A stretch of 21,958 bases of DNA from assembly GCA_902806375.1 (NCBI GenBank), contig CADCWK010000294.1, positions 1 through 21,958 of the forward strand, read 5' to 3'. This DNA comes from an uncultured Thermomicrobiales bacterium (GTDB taxonomy: Bacteria > Chloroflexota > Chloroflexia > Thermomicrobiales > UBA6265). The notes below the pieces were generated by a model. It saw nothing but the letters and a program-made list of their open reading frames with translations. It searched no databases and was not told the DNA's origin. Positions 1-5,508 of this stretch are shown here, one piece after another. A program made the position numbers and the translations under genes. The stretch's first letter is position 1; each line of letters opens with the position of its first letter.

Positions 1-382
1 CCGCGACCAGGACAGTCAGCACCGCCAGTTGCCAGATATCGGTTGTGAAGGGGATCAGTGCGACGAGCAGGAGCCGGAAGGCATCCGCGGCGATCATCAG
101 GCGACGCCGGTCCAGGTGATCCGCGAGCAGGCCGGTGATTGGTGCGAGCAGCACCTGGGGGAAGATCAGCACGAGCGCGATCAGTCCAACCATCCGGGGC
201 GACGATGTCAGGTCGTAGACCAGCAGCGGCAGCGCAATCCGGGACAGGGCCTCCCCGCCGCTGGAGAAGATCTGCGTCACCCAGAGGCGGCGGAAGTTCG
301 GCTCGGCGAGGAGTTGGGAGGGGCTTGAGCGCGACGGATGCCCGTCGACGGACGTCGACGGGAGCGAGGACAGCCGGGGCAT
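1..382 (-). CDS. MFS transporter, N-terminal part (runs off left edge)
   Basis: I translated the reverse strand from the ATG whose complement lies at 380-382. The frame stays open to the window edge, giving about 127 residues of a protein that must continue outside. After about 28 polar residues comes FRRLWVTQIFSSGGEALSR, then a hydrophobic helix, then GLLADHLDRRRLM, the loop 2-3 signature (G-x-x-x-D-x-x-x-R-R) of major facilitator exporters. This loop is in the EntS/MFS_3-like group of integral membrane drug or metabolite exporters. A GTG two codons upstream is an alternative start. The protein resembles the complete MFS gene at 18429-19700, which has the same FLRLWAAQ entry and the same DRLPRR loop. 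The substrate cannot be inferred. It is divergent from the gene at 625. Confidence 0.8.
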   Translation of the reverse strand, partial: MPRLSSLPSTSVDGHPSRSSPSQLLAEPNFRRLWVTQIFSSGGEALSRIALPLLVYDLTSSPRMVGLIALVLIFPQVLLAPITGLLADHLDRRRLMIAADAFRLLLVALIPFTTDIWQLAVLTVLVA

Positions 383-624
383 GGTAGTCACGCGGGACGC
401 CCACTCGGACCGGGAAGGGCGCATCGTCCGGGGCGGCCCGCGGCATCCGCCCGGCGTCGGGCTCGGCATGCGCTTGGTACCGCGAGAGAGCGGGAACTGT
501 AGCAGAGCGGCCGACACGCTCCGCACCGCGCTCTGCTGTTGCGGCGTCACGATCAGCGAGCGACCACCGGCGAGGTGTGCCAGTCACGGGCGGGAGCGAC
601 TCACAACCCGACTACACTCTCCCC
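383..624. other. Divergent intergenic region with one inverted repeat
   Basis: This stretch separates the leftward MFS gene from the small rightward gene at 625. It contains a perfect 9-bp inverted repeat, AGCAGAGCG at 501-509 and CGCTCTGCT at 529-537, separated by 19 bases, which could be an operator or a leader hairpin for the MFS transcript. I see no RNA gene and no convincing -35/-10 pair apart from the -10-like element at 612-617. Confidence 0.3.
612..617 (+). promoter_or_regulatory. Possible -10 element of a leaderless transcript
   Basis: TACACT fits the TANNNT -10 consensus and ends 7 bases before the ATG at 625. No Shine-Dalgarno-like sequence lies in front of that ATG. The arrangement is what a leaderless mRNA would show, but no clear -35 is present, so this is a weak inference. 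Confidence 0.3.
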
Positions 625-972
625 ATGCCCGATCGCATTGATGCCGCCCTCGAGCGAGCCGCCCGCTTTCGACGCTCCCGGGTGCCGGAGGACTGGCAGG
701 GCAAGGCGAATCTAACCGAGCTGGTCCAGCCGCAGCGGCGCTGGCAGGCGCTCCCGCTGGCTGATGGCTGGTGGCACGTTGGTCACGTGCTGGACACCTT
801 CAGCGAGCTCCAGCCTATCCTCCCGGTCCATTGGCACCCCGAGACCGATCGCGTCCGGGTCCAACGGCCGCCGGGTCCCACGCCAGGGCTTGACCCGGGT
901 CCGATCCACTACACCGACGAGGACTTCAACCACACGGACCCCAGCGTCCTTGGTTACCGGCCCCAGGAGTGA
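625..972 (+). CDS. Small protein of unknown function
   Basis: This 115-residue soluble protein has no family I recognise. It has a basic N-terminus (ALERAARFRRSR), a central Trp-rich stretch (RRWQALPLADGWWHVGHV), and an acidic C-terminal part rich in Asp, His and Pro. There is no signal peptide and no membrane segment. The ATG at 625 was chosen because the protein looks natural from there; an in-frame GTG at 577 would add 16 residues with poor signal spacing. No ribosome-binding site precedes 625, which fits a leaderless start. It converges on the leftward gene ending at 1123, with a strong hairpin between them. Confidence 0.6.
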   Translation: MPDRIDAALERAARFRRSRVPEDWQGKANLTELVQPQRRWQALPLADGWWHVGHVLDTFSELQPILPVHWHPETDRVRVQRPPGPTPGLDPGPIHYTDEDFNHTDPSVLGYRPQE

Positions 973-999
973 TCCTGGGTCGCCTCACGATCCGGACAC

Positions 1000-1035
1000 A
1001 CCGAGGGCCACTGGATCACTCCAGTGGCCCTCGGT
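1000..1035. terminator. Bidirectional hairpin terminator between convergent genes
   Basis: A perfect 15-bp stem (arms 1000-1014 and 1021-1035) with the 6-base loop ATCACT lies between the ends of two converging genes. The stem is GC-rich. Neither strand has a U-tract after it, so it resembles the other hairpins of this window and may need Rho or act through stem stability alone. Confidence 0.6.
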
Positions 1036-1061
1036 CCGTATCGTCCGTATCGTCCGTATCG
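1035..1061. repeat. Three tandem copies of a 9-bp unit
   Basis: TCCGTATCG occurs three times without interruption at 1035-1043, 1044-1052 and 1053-1061, directly after the terminator hairpin. It is non-coding and probably a slippage-prone microsatellite. Confidence 0.8.
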
Positions 1062-1122
1062 ATGGGGATGATCAGGCGGTAACGGACTGGTCGGTGCCGC
1101 TGTTCAACGACCACCACGCTCG

Positions 1123-1695
1123 TTAAGCGTTCGTGTGCCGCAGGGTGATCGTCACGGTCGTCGTACCGTCGCCATTGTCGACCAGGTGTGCTTCACCGGT
1201 GTAGCCGGAGTCATTGAGCTCCTGCAACTCGATGCGCAGCTCGCCATCCGTTGCTGGGCCCACGAGATCACCACAGGCGATGTAGTTCTGGATATTCGCC
1301 GCGCTCTCGTGCACGTTGATGGCATGCTCGACGGCGAGGATGTCGTCGAGGGATGCCTCGACCTCAGTGGTGCTCTCGGCGACCACGTCACCAGCACCAG
1401 CGGCAGGGGTTGCGGCTGGGGTTGCAGCAGGCGTCGCGGCAGGGGTTCCGGCCGCTGGGGTCGCTTCTGCACCAAGCGGCGCAACATCGTTCAACGGGAA
1501 GACGACGTCACCCAGCTCTTCGCAGGTTCCCGAGTGGATGTGTGCTGGATGAGCCTCACCCCCACTGGTTGGTGTAGCCTGCGGTGTGCCATCGTGATCA
1601 TCTGCAAAGCCGGAGCGTGGAACGAGAACGCTGGCTACAAGCCCAGTCGCCCCCACGGAAAGTAACGTACGTCGACCGAACGGTCTCTGGGTCAT
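1123..1695 (-). CDS. Secreted His-rich protein with Ala-Thr-Pro repeat linker
   Basis: The protein has 190 residues. The N-terminus carries a twin-arginine-like signal (FGRRTLLS, then a hydrophobic stretch, then SGFA as likely cleavage site near residue 31), so export by Tat is probable. The mature part starts with an Asp/His-rich segment and a motif HPAHIHSGTCEELG, followed by a linker with at least three ATPA repeats. After that comes a domain with VEHAINVHES, NYIACGD and a beta-rich end GDGTTTVTITLRH. The His and Cys residues suggest metal binding, and the layout recalls CHRD/superoxide-dismutase-like secreted proteins, but I cannot assign a function. AGGAG at 1701-1705 sits 5 bases before the ATG and fixes the start. 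Such repeat linkers are common in exported proteins of Thermomicrobia as I know them. Confidence 0.75.
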   Translation of the reverse strand: MTQRPFGRRTLLSVGATGLVASVLVPRSGFADDHDGTPQATPTSGGEAHPAHIHSGTCEELGDVVFPLNDVAPLGAEATPAAGTPAATPAATPAATPAAGAGDVVAESTTEVEASLDDILAVEHAINVHESAANIQNYIACGDLVGPATDGELRIELQELNDSGYTGEAHLVDNGDGTTTVTITLRHTNA

Positions 1696-1800
1696 GTGAT
1701 CTCCTGTCGTTGATTGATGTGGAATACGGCGCCATGCCTCCAGCCGCCGTCACACCGCCTGTCGGCGCCTGGTCAGTCACGTCCGTGCAGAGACTGTGCC

Positions 1801-1817
1801 GTCAGACGCCCTCTGAC
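1801..1817 (-). terminator. Small hairpin overlapping the stop codon of the 81-residue gene
   Basis: GTCAGA (1801-1806) and TCTGAC (1812-1817) form a perfect 6-bp stem with a 5-base loop. The stop codon (1802-1804 on the reverse strand) lies inside it. The stem is short, so it may be only a weak terminator or a 3'-end stabiliser. Confidence 0.35.
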
Positions 1818-2047
1818 CGGTAGAGGTGGGCCGTGAGCCGCCTGATGCCCTCCTCGACCTGCCCAATGAGCCAGACGGCCTCATCGGGGTCCGTGATCAC
1901 CGGGCGGGCCTCGTCCCGATCGCCGCTGCGAGCGAGCGTGAAGGTGGACCGGCCGCGCTCGTCGACGGTGATCTCGAGGGTGTAGCGCTCGGGCCAATCG
2001 CTGACGCTACTGGTGCCGGTCAGGGTGACGGGGATCGTTGCTGCCAT
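1802..2047 (-). CDS. Small acidic protein of unknown function, downstream of the SWIM gene
   Basis: This 81-residue protein has no family I recognise. It starts MAATIPVTLTG, has a predicted beta-rich middle (RYTLEITVDERGRSTFTLAR), and ends in a helix (DPDEAVWLIGQVEEGIRRLT). There is no signal peptide. The start at 2047 was preferred over an ATG at 2068 because AAAGG lies about 9 bases before it, and because the neighbouring SWIM protein begins in the same way (MATTAPVTPG). The two are co-oriented with a 59-base gap containing a hairpin and probably share the promoter near 2724-2752. I infer that it works with the SWIM protein, as mobile-element cargo or accessory function. Confidence 0.6.
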   Translation of the reverse strand: MAATIPVTLTGTSSVSDWPERYTLEITVDERGRSTFTLARSGDRDEARPVITDPDEAVWLIGQVEEGIRRLTAHLYRSEGV

Positions 2048-2071
2048 GGTCGAGTGCCTTTCTGTCATGGA

Positions 2072-2099
2072 GGCGACCCGGCGGCGATGCCGGGTCGCC
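2072..2099 (-). promoter_or_regulatory. Intercistronic hairpin between the SWIM gene and the 81-residue gene
   Basis: A perfect 11-bp stem (2072-2082 with 2089-2099) and 6-base loop lies 8 bases downstream of the SWIM stop codon and 24 bases before the next start codon. There is no U-tract. It could be a partial terminator that lowers expression of the second gene or a processing and stability element. Confidence 0.5.
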
Positions 2100-2106
2100 A
2101 GGATCG

Positions 2107-2634
2107 TCAGGCCGCCGTGCCGGACAGGACGCTCGCTCCGCAGCGGCAGGGGACCTCGGTGTAGTCGTTCAGGTGAAAGCTGAGATACATCTGGGCGAAA
2201 CCGGAGCCCAGGCAGTCAGTGCACATGCGGTAGTCCGGCTCGATCGGATCGAGCAGCTCGGCGGAGTGAGGCTCGCCGTCCTCGTCGACCTCAACGTAGA
2301 GATCGGCCAAATGCTGCGGCAGGACCGGGAAGGCGGGCTCGTGCTCGATGGCCTCATTGAGCAGGCGGGCGACCTGGCGGTCCTCGTCGCGGCAGTGCTG
2401 GCGGAAGGCGGCGCGGTGCAGGCAGACCGGATCGCCACCCTGGCCGGCGGCGCATCCACAGCCGTACCAGCTGACGACGTAGTGCCGGGTGCCGTCGGTC
2501 GACGGGGCGGTGAAGGTGCCGCTGTCCAGGTCCTGGGTGACATTGACGCCGTGGGCTACGGCGCGATTGAGGGCGGCGGCCCAGCGGGCGGCGGAGTCGA
2601 TGCGGCCCGGGGTGACGGGGGCGGTCGTGGCCAT
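2107..2634 (-). CDS. SWIM zinc-finger protein
   Basis: The protein has 175 residues. The central part has a beta-hairpin HYVVSWYGCGC followed by AAGQGGDPVCLHRAAF, which is the SWIM pattern C-x-C-x(n)-C-x-H, a small zinc finger thought to bind nucleic acid or protein. The C-terminal part carries a second cysteine set, CTDCLGSG about 20 residues before PCRCG, likely a separate zinc knuckle. The N-terminal 40 residues (GRIDSAARWAAALNRAVAHG) are helical. I chose ATG 2634 because GGAGAG precedes it by 7 bases; ATG 2649 lacks a signal. No catalytic domain is visible. It is divergent from an XRE regulator, shares a promoter region with it, and leads the 81-residue gene. DNA binding is an inference from the family. 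Confidence 0.75.
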   Translation of the reverse strand: MATTAPVTPGRIDSAARWAAALNRAVAHGVNVTQDLDSGTFTAPSTDGTRHYVVSWYGCGCAAGQGGDPVCLHRAAFRQHCRDEDRQVARLLNEAIEHEPAFPVLPQHLADLYVEVDEDGEPHSAELLDPIEPDYRMCTDCLGSGFAQMYLSFHLNDYTEVPCRCGASVLSGTAA

Positions 2635-2723
2635 GCTCAGTCTCTCCATTACTTGCCGGGGGTGCTACCAACACCGGATCCGGCTCTGTCGGTCGAGAGG
2701 TGCTGCTTGCTCCTCGTACACAA

Positions 2724-2752
2724 ATGATACATGTATGATATATCACCGTCAA
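2724..2752 (-). promoter_or_regulatory. Sigma70-like promoter for the SWIM gene
   Basis: On the reverse strand TTGACG (2752-2747) and TATCAT (2729-2724) are separated by exactly 17 bases, close to the TTGACA-N17-TATAAT consensus. This is the best promoter match I found in the window. It would give a leader of about 80 bases before the SWIM start at 2634. Confidence 0.6.
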
Positions 2753-2776
2753 CCCTTTGGAGACACTGACATGATA
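2724..2776. promoter_or_regulatory. Candidate operator cluster of the XRE regulator
   Basis: ATGATA occurs at 2724-2729, 2735-2740 and 2771-2776. The first two copies are one helical turn apart (11 bp) and are embedded in two adjoining perfect 10-bp palindromes, ATACATGTAT (2727-2736) and TGATATATCA (2736-2745). The first pair covers the -10 and spacer of the leftward promoter, and the third overlaps the -10 of the rightward one. The AT-rich tract stands out in GC-rich DNA. Binding by the XRE protein at 2800 and control of both directions are inferences from position. Confidence 0.5.
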
Positions 2777-2780
2777 TAGT
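2772..2780 (+). promoter_or_regulatory. Extended -10 promoter for the XRE regulator
   Basis: TGATATAGT matches an extended -10 (TGn followed by TATAGT at 2775-2780). No good -35 is found upstream, as is usual for extended -10 promoters. Transcription would start near 2787, just before the strong ribosome-binding site, so the leader would be very short. Confidence 0.45.
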
Positions 2781-2799
2781 GGTGTTGAGGAGGTGGAGG

Positions 2800-3027
2800 A
2801 TGGATACATTGGGAGACCGTCTTGAGGAGGCTCGCAAACGTGCGGTCCTGACTCAGGCGGAATTGGCGACCAGAGCAAAGGTGGCGCTCGTTACGGTGGC
2901 TCGGATCGAAACGGGAGTAATCGACAACCCACGGCCGTCCACGATCCGGGCGCTGGCCGAGGTGCTCGACATCGAGCCTGCCTGGCTGTTATTCGGAGAT
3001 TCCGGAATGGGAAAAGCCGCCGCGTGA
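2800..3027 (+). CDS. XRE-family helix-turn-helix regulator
   Basis: This 75-residue protein is essentially one Cro/C1-type HTH domain. LGDRLEEARKRAVLTQAELA forms helices 1-2, the recognition region follows with VALVTVARIETG, and the domain ends PSTIRALAEVLDIEPAWLLFG, the standard XRE end. No effector domain follows. AGGAGGT at 2788-2794 lies 5 bases before ATG 2800, so the upstream in-frame ATG is unlikely. It is divergent from the SWIM gene, and the AT-rich palindromes between them are its probable binding sites, suggesting autoregulation plus control of the leftward pair. A hairpin overlaps its stop codon. Confidence 0.85.
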   Translation: MDTLGDRLEEARKRAVLTQAELATRAKVALVTVARIETGVIDNPRPSTIRALAEVLDIEPAWLLFGDSGMGKAAA

Positions 3028-3043
3028 ACTAGCACGCGGCGGC
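3016..3043 (+). terminator. Hairpin overlapping the XRE stop codon
   Basis: GCCGCCGCGTG (3016-3026) and its perfect complement (3033-3043) form an 11-bp GC-rich stem with the loop AACTAG. The stop codon TGA at 3025-3027 is partly in the stem. No U-tract follows. It probably ends or insulates the XRE transcript. Confidence 0.55.
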
Positions 3044-3147
3044 CGCAGCACCTCTCGACTGTTGGTAGCAGTAGAGAGACTCGTTGATTCTATCAAACCG
3101 GCTAGCACGTGAGTGCCTGACTACCGCCGTCAACCGTCGGACGCTGA

Positions 3148-3248
3148 GGGGAATGGTGATGGGACGACCGATTCGCTCGACCGTGATTCTCGGCGTCATC
3201 TTCTTAGTGACCGGCACCGGTGCGGTCGACGTCCCATCACCATTCCCC
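3148..3248. repeat. 19-bp perfect inverted repeat spanning the start of the membrane-protein gene
   Basis: The 19 bases at 3148-3166 are perfectly inverted at 3230-3248, with 63 bases between. The left arm contains the putative ribosome-binding site and start codons (GGGGAATGGTGATGGGACG), and the right arm lies in the coding region. In mRNA the two arms would pair and hide the translation start. In DNA they could be the arms of a small invertible segment or a remnant of one. Confidence 0.8.
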
Positions 3249-3437
3249 GGTCTGATGGTGCTGATCGGACTCGGCATGCTCATCGTCGCGAGCGGAATGG
3301 CTCTCAATAGACGCCGCCGCAAGTACTTGGACAGTGGCCCTCCACAGTGGCCCTCCTATGTAAGCGCGTTCCGGGACACTAAGCGCATAACGGTCCTCCC
3401 GCGGACGACGAGCTGGCCCCGATGTCGGGACCGGTGA
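3159..3437 (+). CDS. Small membrane protein with two predicted helices
   Basis: This 92-residue protein is unknown to me. It has two hydrophobic helices, STVILGVIFLVTGTGAV and LMVLIGLGMLIVASGMAL, joined by a short DVPSPFPG loop and followed by a basic NRRRRK stretch, so the C-terminus is probably cytoplasmic. GAGGGGA precedes ATG 3159 by 6 bases; ATG 3153 is also possible but sits directly on the signal. The last 28 or so residues exist only because a 13-bp tandem duplication at 3331-3356 shifts the frame; without it the gene would stop after KYLDSGPPM. It lies between the XRE and 603-residue genes on the same strand. Confidence 0.5.
   Translation: MGRPIRSTVILGVIFLVTGTGAVDVPSPFPGLMVLIGLGMLIVASGMALNRRRRKYLDSGPPQWPSYVSAFRDTKRITVLPRTTSWPRCRDR
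3331..3356. repeat. 13-bp tandem duplication that changes the reading frame
   Basis: ACAGTGGCCCTCC occurs twice in direct contact, at 3331-3343 and 3344-3356. Since 13 is not a multiple of three, the second copy shifts the frame of the small membrane protein. With one copy the codons would read GAC AGT GGC CCT CCT ATG TAA. Confidence 0.85.
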
Positions 3438-3523
3438 TCAGCCGGCAGTGTAGCGAGGAGAGAGCACCATTGGAGGCGAACGAGCAGCGGCAGCGAAACC
3501 TGTGAGGGGAGGAAGCGAGCACG

Positions 3524-5335
3524 ATGACGACGTCTGACGAGCGAGCTGATCGATACATCGACGTCTGCTTGACTGTCGCTCGGACGCTTCTAGAAATGAG
3601 TGAGTCGCCAGAATATCGGTCTATGGGTGGAGTTCCTCGACGTCACCTTGAAAGACGACTGGCTGAGCAGGAACCGGAGGCGAGCCGGGCTCATTGGTTC
3701 GTCGAATCTGGGGCACTTTACCGAACTATCCGTCGAGACCTCCAGGCGCCTGTCGTTGCGCTATTTCAGCAAAGCTCTCACGATGGATCTGGAGGCATCC
3801 CACGTGACCGTAAGAGTCTTGTTCGGGATCCGAGTCTGTTAGATCGTCAAGTAGCTTCCGTGGATATCGAGTTGTCGGAAGCACGGCTACTAGAGGGGAT
3901 TCGTGAGCTCTCTTTCGCGGATCAACCACCCGATTATCTCCCGCGTGACAGGGTGACACCAGGAAACCTAAATGACTTGCTCAACGGAGACTCGACGGAG
4001 GACGAATCATTCTTTCGAGAGGCATATGACGACATTCGTCGGCTCCATGATAAGGGGTTGATCCGAGGAGGGTATTTCACCAGTGACTTCCGAGTCCGTA
4101 TCAGTCTTGCCGGGCTGATCTGGCTACGCGAAAGAGATCGGGCATTGACGGAAGAGATGGACGGAAACGACTCGACGCGGATCCTAGGCTCGGCCTCTCG
4201 GAGCTCATCAGCGACCTCCACGGTGATTGCCGGATCGTTCGGAGCCCAAGTCTTTCCCATCATGCTCGCTGGGCCATCGGACGCCTCGGGCGGAATTCAG
4301 GCGGCGCGCAACGCTATTGATCAGTGGAATGCGATCCACGCCAGGGACGACCAAGTGGTCCTGGTTCCCATGCACTGGAGTCGAGACGCTTCTCCAGGGA
4401 TGGGTATGCCGGCTCAAGCTCGTATCCACGAACTGCTAAGTGATCATGCCAGTGCACTTATTGCCATTTTCTCTCAGCGGCTAGGCACACCTACAGACGA
4501 CGCAGTCTCGGGAACCGCATCGGAGATCAACCGCTTCGCTCAGAACGGGAAACCCGTCCACACATATTTTTCGTCCCAGTCAGTGAGCCTGGCGACTGCA
4601 GAGTCGGAGGAGTTCCGTAGGTTGAGAGAGTTTCAGAAGGAGCTCGCTAAAGATAGCTTGCAGGAACGGTACGGCTCCGATGCAGAATTGGAATTGATGC
4701 TTGCCAAGAACATCGGCATGATTGGACGTGATTTCATCCGGAAACTGCGAGCGAATGCTCTTTCCGATCCAGAACCGGATCAGACAGCATCAACGGCCAG
4801 CAGCTCGTCCAGCGATCTCATTGTTGAGCTCATTGCCCGGGCAGACCAAGAAGGCTATCCGGTTCTGCAGCGCGCATCGCCAGACGATGTGGGGATGAGC
4901 TCCGTTGCGCGGGAGCTAAGCCGACGCTTTGAGGACAACGATATACACCAAGTTCGTATCCTCATTGAGAACACTGGTACCACACTGGTGAAGGACTTCC
5001 AGCAACGATGGGTGCCGTTTGGCATGCTGACGCTAATGAACACCTACGAATTTGGGTTCGTCCAGCCACAACCGTTGCCTTACGCCTCGCTGCTTCGACC
5101 TGGGCAGCAATTGACGGCCCGACTTTGGGTATCGCTGATGATGCTCATGTCATTTGGACAAACACGAGATGAGCAGAACTTCGCCCCGGAGGGAAGCTGG
5201 AGAGCCATGGGCGTCCTTGTATACAACTGGAGCGATGCCCTAGGCCGGCGATTTGAAGAGAAGCACAAGCTCTGGATCAGGTCAGGCGGGACGAGGTCAC
5301 TTGAGCTTCGCCTCGAGCCGACCACCGACGGTTAG
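3524..5335 (+). CDS. Multidomain protein: winged-helix-like region, DUF4062/TIR-like domain, beta-rich C-terminus
   Basis: This 603-residue soluble protein begins with about 120 residues I cannot place. Next is a winged-helix-like stretch (about 165-205) with RRLHDKGLIRGGYFTSDF and a beta-wing. From about 243 to 350 comes FPIMLAGPSDASGG, then QWNAIHARDDQVVLVPMHW, LIAIFSQRLGTPTDDAVSGT, and GKPVHTYFSS. This pattern matches the A-S-P-S-D-V / LGTPT-x-x-x-x-SGT-x-E-I domain I know from DUF4062-type proteins, which share the nucleotide-binding TIR/deoxyribosyltransferase-like fold and often occur in conflict or defence proteins. The C-terminal 170 residues look like a beta-sandwich (VRILIENTG, LVYNWSDALGRRFEEK). 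GGGGAGG precedes ATG 3524 by 11 bases. GC is lower than in its neighbours (33 of 60 bases at 4561-4620, against 41 of 60 at 12241-12300), suggesting acquisition. A defence role is inference. Confidence 0.65.
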   Translation: MTTSDERADRYIDVCLTVARTLLEMSESPEYRSMGGVPRRHLERRLAEQEPEASRAHWFVESGALYRTIRRDLQAPVVALFQQSSHDGSGGIPRDRKSLVRDPSLLDRQVASVDIELSEARLLEGIRELSFADQPPDYLPRDRVTPGNLNDLLNGDSTEDESFFREAYDDIRRLHDKGLIRGGYFTSDFRVRISLAGLIWLRERDRALTEEMDGNDSTRILGSASRSSSATSTVIAGSFGAQVFPIMLAGPSDASGGIQAARNAIDQWNAIHARDDQVVLVPMHWSRDASPGMGMPAQARIHELLSDHASALIAIFSQRLGTPTDDAVSGTASEINRFAQNGKPVHTYFSSQSVSLATAESEEFRRLREFQKELAKDSLQERYGSDAELELMLAKNIGMIGRDFIRKLRANALSDPEPDQTASTASSSSSDLIVELIARADQEGYPVLQRASPDDVGMSSVARELSRRFEDNDIHQVRILIENTGTTLVKDFQQRWVPFGMLTLMNTYEFGFVQPQPLPYASLLRPGQQLTARLWVSLMMLMSFGQTRDEQNFAPEGSWRAMGVLVYNWSDALGRRFEEKHKLWIRSGGTRSLELRLEPTTDG

Positions 5336-5417
5336 ATTCCCGGTCTGTCTATGACGCTGCCCACAAACACTACCCCCGTCCCCTTCCGGCCCCCCGAACA
5401 CTTTCTGTTGGACTAAG

Positions 5418-5441
5418 GGGGGCTTTCTGCCGAAAGCCCCC
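5418..5441 (+). terminator. Hairpin terminator after the 603-residue gene
   Basis: GGGGGCTTTC (5418-5427) and GAAAGCCCCC (5432-5441) form a perfect 10-bp stem with the tetraloop TGCC, 82 bases past the stop codon. No U-tract follows. It separates the lower-GC gene from the integrase region. Confidence 0.6.
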
Positions 5442-5508
5442 AGAAACCCGCTCCAACCTTGACCAACTGTCTGTCTCCGTAACCGCGTGATCCGTGGAGC
5501 GTGTTTCG

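Noticed and set aside
1035..1061. CRISPR-like repeats
   Set aside because: Only three direct 9-bp units with no spacers; a simple tandem repeat.
1696..1801. Left attachment site of the element
   Set aside because: Compared by eye with 7206-7370; no shared direct repeat of useful length was found, so no boundary is claimed.
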